A stretch of DNA of 11,034 bases from Nitrospirota bacterium (GTDB taxonomy: Bacteria > Nitrospirota > Thermodesulfovibrionia > UBA6902 > BMS3Bbin08). The notes below the pieces were generated by a model. The model ran no database searches, was not told where the DNA came from, and saw nothing but the letters and a program-made list of their open reading frames with translations. Below, piece after piece: positions 7,316 to 11,034 of this stretch. Made by a program: the position numbers and the translations under genes. Position 1 is the first letter of the stretch; every line of letters starts with the position of its first letter. Location: assembly GCA_016208845.1 (NCBI GenBank), contig JACQXH010000163.1, positions 1 to 11,034 of the forward strand, in the 5' to 3' direction.

Positions 7316-7702
7316 ATGAGCAAATTATCATTGTTGTCGGAATTCTGGGATTTTCTGAAAGTGCGGAAAAAATGGTGGTTAACACCAATTGTAATCTTTC
7401 TTGCTTTATTAGGCGCATTGATTATTTTTACAGAAGGTTCTGCGGTAGCACCGTTTATAGCTGTACTCTCTCACTGCTGTTTCCAGAGCGCCAGTGTTCT
7501 CATAACATATTCCCAGCAGGCCGTGTATCTCCGGATGGTTTGGCGCAATGCCTTCGAAGTAGTCAAGATGAGGAATGGCTTCCTTGTAGCGGTTGATAGA
7601 AAAATAACTCCTGCCGATGGCGAGGTTGGAGGCAGGATGTTCAGGGTACAGGCTCAGGCTCATCTTGAATTTATTGATAGCGCTATTATAATCACCTCTT
7701 AG
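7316..7702 (+). CDS. DUF5989 (SxtK-like) membrane miniprotein with aberrant C-terminal extension
   Basis: The first ~52 residues read as a complete DUF5989 protein: an amphipathic start SLLSEFWDFLKVRKKWW (5–21), one membrane helix (22–38), and the family ending TEGSAVAPFI (39–48), which relatives follow with only a few residues and a stop near residue 50. Here the frame continues to 128 aa (stop at 7700–7702), and the extra ~76 residues are simply the antisense strand of the M48 protease gene, with no protein-like pattern. The family-like part ends at about 7471. DUF5989 proteins, SxtK included, occur next to SxtJ-like and carbamoyltransferase genes; their role is unknown. Expression is supported by GAGGTGA at 7303–7309. 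Most likely the natural stop was lost at a deletion or assembly junction with the convergent gene. The identity of the N-terminal part is firm; the extension is probably not native. Confidence 0.8.
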   Translation: MSKLSLLSEFWDFLKVRKKWWLTPIVIFLALLGALIIFTEGSAVAPFIAVLSHCCFQSASVLITYSQQAVYLRMVWRNAFEVVKMRNGFLVAVDRKITPADGEVGGRMFRVQAQAHLEFIDSAIIITS

Positions 7703-8812
7703 CATGTAGATAAGGCCTGTTCCATAAACAGCGGGCTGATATCCTGCGTTAATGGAAAGGGCCTGAGCGAATGAGTCCTGTGCTGCCGAATAATTTTTTT
7801 GCTGTATATTTATAAGCCCGAGCAGATTATGAAAAGGCGCCTGCCTGTTATTAAGAGTTAAGGCCTTTCTTACCCGGTCCTCTGCTGATTTGAAGTTACT
7901 CTTCTTGTAAAAATTCTCGGCCTCATCATAAATAAAATAGACTGCATTAATATCTCTGATATTACGGAGCTCGTCCTGAAATCTTCTGCCGGATTTGCCG
8001 TCACCCGAGATTTTATATGGCGGGAGCTGATCGATCATGCCATGGATCTCCGCGAGCCTTACAGAGGTCCGTGGATGTGTTGAAAGGATGTCGGATAAGA
8101 AGTTGTCTTCGCCTTTTGATTTGCCAAGTCTGTTCAGATACTTATCGGCAGATTGCTCAAGTATTTCATGAGCCCTTAATGCCTCATGAGGATCATAACC
8201 GATCAGCGCAGCGTACCGGACCCCAAGTTTGTCTGCCTCAAGTTCCTGACCCCTGTCAAATTTTAACAAGTAAAGGCTTGAAACCATAGCGCCGATATTT
8301 AAGAGGGCATCAGAACTGCGGGTTCCGCCAAGGGCTGCGCCTCCAAATGCAAGTCCCAGCTGCTGCAGGTTCATGCGGGACACCCTTTGAGCAGTGTGCC
8401 GGGCCATTACGTGGCCTATCTCGTGTCCCATAACGTAGGCAAATTGCGCTTCGTTTTCCATATCGCTGAGCAGACCTCTTGTTATCGCCACGTAGCCGGG
8501 CAGTGCAAAGGCATTGGGTATGGACGTATTCTGTATATGAAATTTAAACGGAAGATTTGGTCTTTGTGAATTCTGCCAGATGCGTCTGACAATATCTTCA
8601 AGATAGGAAGTAAGGGCAGGGTCATTATATGTCCCGCCGAATTCCCAGTTTGCAGAGGGCGCGGCCTGCTTTCCTATCTCAACTTCCTGAGGTTCGCTGA
8701 CCAGCATCAACTCCTGCCTGCCTGTGACAGGATTGATGGCGCAGGAGGCAAGGAATACCCAAAGGAATACAAGAAATATTTTAAAAATATTATTCATCAT
8801 AATAATAAACAT
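7409..8812 (-). CDS. BepA/YfgC-like M48 zinc metalloprotease lipoprotein with TPR repeats, C-terminus disrupted
   Basis: Periplasmic or outer-membrane-attached protease; the E. coli relative BepA handles quality control and assembly of outer-membrane β-barrels and LptD. The lipoprotein signal has hydrophobic residues 9–22 and lipobox LASC with C24. The M48 catalytic motif is HEIGH (130–134), the third zinc ligand lies in ELEAD (E190), and STHPRT (244–249) holds a His at the position of the BepA regulatory His. TPR-like helix pairs run from about 290 to 450. After AVREY (446–450) the last 17 residues are antisense to the DUF5989 gene and not TPR-like, so the last TPR lacks its second helix. 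The native end is probably lost at about 7463. The next in-frame ATGs (residues 5 and 6) are alternative starts; Shine–Dalgarno evidence is weak. It converges with the carbamoyltransferase operon and is not part of it. Confidence 0.9.
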   Translation of the reverse strand: MFIIMMNNIFKIFLVFLWVFLASCAINPVTGRQELMLVSEPQEVEIGKQAAPSANWEFGGTYNDPALTSYLEDIVRRIWQNSQRPNLPFKFHIQNTSIPNAFALPGYVAITRGLLSDMENEAQFAYVMGHEIGHVMARHTAQRVSRMNLQQLGLAFGGAALGGTRSSDALLNIGAMVSSLYLLKFDRGQELEADKLGVRYAALIGYDPHEALRAHEILEQSADKYLNRLGKSKGEDNFLSDILSTHPRTSVRLAEIHGMIDQLPPYKISGDGKSGRRFQDELRNIRDINAVYFIYDEAENFYKKSNFKSAEDRVRKALTLNNRQAPFHNLLGLINIQQKNYSAAQDSFAQALSINAGYQPAVYGTGLIYMLRGDYNSAINKFKMSLSLYPEHPASNLAIGRSYFSINRYKEAIPHLDYFEGIAPNHPEIHGLLGICYENTGALETAVREYSYKRCYRRTFCKNNQCA

Positions 8813-8852
8813 CTTACCACATATTTCAAGGGGCCTGTCCTGCGTGCATGTT

Positions 8853-8947
8853 ATCCTTCGACAAGCTCAGGATGACAGTTAATCGACAGGCTCAGGTCGG
8901 TTCGACTCGATTCCGAGGTGACTGTCATGGTGAGCTTGTCGAACCAT
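8853..8947. repeat. Inverted pair of 26-bp REP-like repeats with a degenerate third copy
   Basis: Within the 320-bp gene-free region 8813–9132, the copy at 8853–8878 is inverted at 8922–8947. Aligned in one direction, the two share the core TTCGACAAGCTCA and the end ATGACAG, and differ only at four bases: ATCC…GGAT in one and ATGG…CCAT in the other. Both versions therefore keep a self-complementary rim around the core. A degraded third copy, TCGACAGGCTCAGGTCG, lies at 8883–8899 in direct orientation. I recognise this motif as a dispersed intergenic repeat seen in many environmental bacterial genomes. The inverted pair could form a long stem. The remainder of the region (about 8960–9132) is AT-rich, with nothing coding visible. 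Confidence 0.75.
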
Positions 8948-9096
8948 CAGTCGAACGATGAACACATACCTGCCTGATGCCCGGCATGCATGGATAACCA
9001 CTGAAAACGATATATCTTATTTATATTTTATCTTAATGCGAAACAGTCTTCAACCTTTTATTAATAATGTACTAATGATTATGACTGATAAACATG

Positions 9097-9126
9097 TTGT
9101 CTTTCATCCCCAGTCTGTGATATAAA
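9097..9126 (+). promoter_or_regulatory. Candidate promoter of the small lipoprotein gene
   Basis: TTGTCT (9097–9102) and TATAAA (9121–9126) are spaced by 18 bases. The predicted transcript start would fall near the ATG at 9133, which has no Shine–Dalgarno, so a leaderless mRNA is possible. The match is weak and the region is AT-rich. Confidence 0.3.
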
Positions 9127-9132
9127 TTTCTA

Positions 9133-9627
9133 ATGATAAAAGCCCATTGTTTTTATATTTTAAATTTTGCAGTATTGTTTTTTCTGGTCTCATGCTCGCA
9201 GATGGGGGTGGAGGAATATTTTCGGGCACACGGTATGACCTATCCCGTTGATGCGGCGGAAATTTCCGCATTTAATGTTGAACATGCAGGCATAAAGCCT
9301 GATAAACTGCTGTTTGAGGGCGCAGATGAGTGCGTTGAAAGCGGCATAATATTTATTAAAGATTATTTGGAGAATACTGATTTTGGGCAGATCGTGCCTG
9401 GGGCAAAAGGGGCGGTGCTTGGCAGGCCCCTGCTGTACATGGATGAATCCGGCGGTTTAGGTTTGACAGTCAAGGTTGTCTTGTATGGGGATGGGAAGCC
9501 CGGAGCTGATATGACATTACCGGTTGAAATCATAGGACACGGCAGGCAACTATGGCGGGTAGAGAACTTTGCGTATTTCAGCTATGATGATTCAGGTCAG
9601 TGGCATTACGGCGGCTGGCTTTATTGA
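9133..9627 (+). CDS. Small predicted lipoprotein of unknown function
   Basis: I do not recognise a family. The 164-aa protein has a lipoprotein signal peptide: basic start (K3), hydrophobic stretch about 8–19, and lipobox LVSC with C21 as the probable lipidated residue. Asp is absent at +2 (Ser), which would favour outer-membrane sorting under the E. coli rule. The mature part of ~144 residues is acidic to neutral and contains β-rich, Gly-containing stretches (LGLTVKVVLYGDGKPG at about 113–128) and an aromatic tail (YFSYDDSGQWHYGGWLY). There is one other Cys in the mature part, at about 67. No enzymatic motif is visible. It is flanked by the repeat region upstream and the PAS protein gene downstream, which has its own promoter-like sequence, so operon membership is doubtful. 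The coding pattern and signal peptide make it a real gene. Confidence 0.75.
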   Translation: MIKAHCFYILNFAVLFFLVSCSQMGVEEYFRAHGMTYPVDAAEISAFNVEHAGIKPDKLLFEGADECVESGIIFIKDYLENTDFGQIVPGAKGAVLGRPLLYMDESGGLGLTVKVVLYGDGKPGADMTLPVEIIGHGRQLWRVENFAYFSYDDSGQWHYGGWLY

Positions 9628-9647
9628 AATCAGGCTTTCAATAATTC

Positions 9648-9656
9648 TGATATAAT
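9648..9656 (+). promoter_or_regulatory. Candidate extended -10 promoter for the PAS protein gene
   Basis: TGATATAAT combines a TGn extension with a perfect TATAAT hexamer (9651–9656), in the 43–91 bp gap before the PAS gene. No -35 box lies at the normal distance; TTGAAA (9624–9629) is 21 bases away. Transcription would begin at about 9663. Confidence 0.4.
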
Positions 9657-9704
9657 TTAATATCTGTTTAATGACTTTCAACTCATTTGATTTGCCAAGT
9701 TTGC

Positions 9705-9709
9705 GGGAG
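9705..9709 (+). promoter_or_regulatory. Shine–Dalgarno that favours the 9719 start of the PAS gene
   Basis: GGGAG stands nine bases before the ATG at 9719, whereas the in-frame ATG at 9671 has no ribosome-binding sequence and would leave a leader of only ~8 bases from the candidate promoter. Confidence 0.55.
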
Positions 9710-9718
9710 CAGCCAGAT

Positions 9719-10981
9719 ATGCAGAATAATATTAAGGATATATATAAGCTTCTTGAACAGATTGAAGCGATGGGGATCATCGGCGCTATCGGGGACGGTG
9801 TGAGCATTCAAGGAACGGATTTCAAAATATTATTTCAGAATCAAGTACACAAGGATTTTTTCGGGGATCATGTCGGAGACAATTGTTATAAGGCTTACAG
9901 GCAAAAGGATAATGTCTGTGAGGAATGCCCTGTATCTGGGTCTTTAGAAGATAACTTCACGCATAAGAGTGAAAGAAGCATTATCACTGATAAGGGGACA
10001 AGACATTTTGAAATTACGGTATCACCTCTAAGGGATTCATCAGGCAAGATCATCTCAGGCATTGAGATCGCGAGAGAGATCACTGAGAGCAAGAAGACTG
10101 AAAAGCTGCTTATGGCAGAGCGTGAGCAAATGGTCTCGATATTTGACAGCATTGATGAAGCGGTCTATGTTTCTGACCCTGAGACATATGAGGTATTATT
10201 TGCTAACCTGGCGCTTAAGAAGGTATTTGGCGAAGTAACAGGGGAAAAATGTTTCAAGGCCTTTCAAAACATGGAGGCCCCATGTCCTTTCTGCACCAAT
10301 GACCGGATATTTGGCAATAATGCAGGCCGGCCCTATATATGGGAATTTCAGAACTGCATAAACCACAGATGGTACCGTTGCATTGACAAGGCCATAAGAT
10401 GGACTGACGGCAGGATGGTCAGATGCGAAATGGCGGTTGATATTACCGAATATAAGCGCGTAGATGAAAAGACAAGGGAGAATGAAAGATTTCTTGATGA
10501 TATTTTTTCCAGTATTCAGGACGGCATAAGCATACTTGACAAGGACATGAACATTGTCAGGGTGAACCGAACCATGGAAAACTGGTATTCGCACGTAATG
10601 CCGCTTGCAGGAAAGAAATGCTATGAGGCATATCATTTTCGCAGACAGCCTTGCGAAATTTGTCCTACCCGGAAGACGCTTGAAACAAAGCAGGCCCATT
10701 ATGATGTAGTTCCCAAAAGAGGGCCTGTCGGAGAGGTTATCGGCTGGCTGGACCTCTATAGTTTTCCCATTTTTGAAAAGGAAACGGGCGAGCTTAAAGG
10801 AGTTATAGAGTATGTGCGTGATATAACAGAACGCAGGAAGGTTGAACATGAACTGAAAGAAAGAATAGAAGAGCTTGAAAGATTCTATGATATGGCTATC
10901 GGCAGAGAGCTTAAGATGAAGGAGCTAAAGGATGAGGCGCACAGATTGAGATTGGAACTCTCCAAATATCAAAAAGATTAA
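9719..10981 (+). CDS. Triple-PAS sensor protein with three identical Cys triads and no output domain
   Basis: Cytosolic: no signal peptide or membrane helix. From the 9719 start it is 420 aa; an in-frame ATG at 9671 would give 436. Three PAS domains lie at about 20–122, 135–245 and 260–372, and the ends of all three show PAS/PAC-like sequence (IAREITE, MAVDITE, YVRDITER). Each carries the same triad C-x10-C-x2-C after a G-[DEK]-[NK]-C-[YF] start: C56/C67/C70, C178/C189/C192 and C301/C312/C315. The spacing is identical in all three, so the cysteines probably bind something, such as metal, an Fe–S cluster or haem, or form a redox switch. The protein ends in a ~45-residue charged coiled coil (EELERFYDMAIGRELKMKEL) of the kind that usually joins PAS to a histidine kinase, but it stops there. 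It could signal through a partner protein. No response regulator is visible here. Confidence 0.88.
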   Translation: MQNNIKDIYKLLEQIEAMGIIGAIGDGVSIQGTDFKILFQNQVHKDFFGDHVGDNCYKAYRQKDNVCEECPVSGSLEDNFTHKSERSIITDKGTRHFEITVSPLRDSSGKIISGIEIAREITESKKTEKLLMAEREQMVSIFDSIDEAVYVSDPETYEVLFANLALKKVFGEVTGEKCFKAFQNMEAPCPFCTNDRIFGNNAGRPYIWEFQNCINHRWYRCIDKAIRWTDGRMVRCEMAVDITEYKRVDEKTRENERFLDDIFSSIQDGISILDKDMNIVRVNRTMENWYSHVMPLAGKKCYEAYHFRRQPCEICPTRKTLETKQAHYDVVPKRGPVGEVIGWLDLYSFPIFEKETGELKGVIEYVRDITERRKVEHELKERIEELERFYDMAIGRELKMKELKDEAHRLRLELSKYQKD

Positions 10982-10982
10982 T

Positions 10983-11000
10983 AATCAGGCCTGGCTGATT
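10983..11000 (+). terminator. Small hairpin after the PAS gene, weak terminator candidate
   Basis: AATCAG and CTGATT form a perfect 6-bp stem around the loop GCCTGG, directly after the PAS stop codon. Only TTAA follows, not a T-run, so intrinsic termination is doubtful. The remaining 34 bases to the end show nothing coding. Confidence 0.3.
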
Positions 11001-11034
11001 TAATCCCTGAAAAAACAGGCAGGTCCGTGGTTAA

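Noticed and set aside
7306..7596. 96-aa plus-strand ORF overlapping the DUF5989 start
   Set aside because: It is a different frame of the DUF5989 gene. The strong Shine–Dalgarno and the family sequence support 7316, and the peptide has no protein-like pattern.
8017..8569. Two plus-strand ORFs of 90 and 60 aa
   Set aside because: Both are antisense to the catalytic domain of the M48 protease, with no start signal or domain.
10196..10849. 217-aa minus-strand ORF
   Set aside because: It is antisense to the PAS gene, with no recognisable motif, while the plus strand holds three clean PAS domains.
1..11034. tRNA, rRNA or riboswitch
   Set aside because: No cloverleaf, rRNA segment or recognisable riboswitch core was seen on either strand by eye; a covariance-model scan was not possible.

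Overview
The window is ordinary bacterial chromosome of moderate GC with tightly packed genes. The cdsA–dxr–rseP order, a Nudix/DtxR pair, a three-PAS protein with cysteine-rich PAS domains, and dispersed intergenic repeats of a kind common in environmental genomes suggest a free-living anaerobic or metal-cycling Gram-negative. Nitrospirota (Thermodesulfovibrionia-like) or a deltaproteobacterial-type lineage would fit. This is inferred from gene style only; no rRNA or tRNA marker is present. The RseP and BepA-type proteases and two lipoproteins imply an envelope with an outer membrane.

Left part (1–2485): the last residues of CdsA (phospholipid synthesis), then dxr (second step of the MEP isoprenoid pathway) starting with TTG and overlapping the cdsA stop, then rseP (site-2 intramembrane protease) after a 178-bp gap carrying degenerate repeats. 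A long hairpin and a terminator-like stem fill the 163 bp after rseP.

Middle part (2649–~7470): six same-strand genes. They encode a Nudix hydrolase, a DtxR-type metal-dependent repressor with a C-terminal FeoA-like domain, a NodU/CmcH O-carbamoyltransferase whose start overlaps the repressor stop by 4 nt, a membrane-anchored SGNH/GDSL-like protein, an SxtJ-family membrane protein and a DUF5989 (SxtK-like) miniprotein. The carbamoyltransferase, SxtJ and DUF5989 proteins match the sxtI–sxtJ–sxtK trio known from saxitoxin clusters, here with no toxin-pathway genes around them. The likely role is O-carbamoylation of an envelope or secreted molecule. The linked repressor suggests metal control; both role and control are inference.

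The DUF5989 gene converges with an M48/BepA-like lipoprotein protease with TPRs (8812–7409, minus). Family-like sequence in both genes stops at almost the same base (~7463–7471), after which each reads antisense into the other. This looks like a deletion, or an assembly junction, that removed both stop codons.

Right part (8813–11034): a 320-bp gene-free region with an inverted pair of 26-bp REP-like repeats, a small lipoprotein of unknown function, and a three-PAS protein without a kinase or other output domain. Each of its PAS domains carries an identically spaced C-x10-C-x2-C triad. The last 53 bp hold only a small hairpin.
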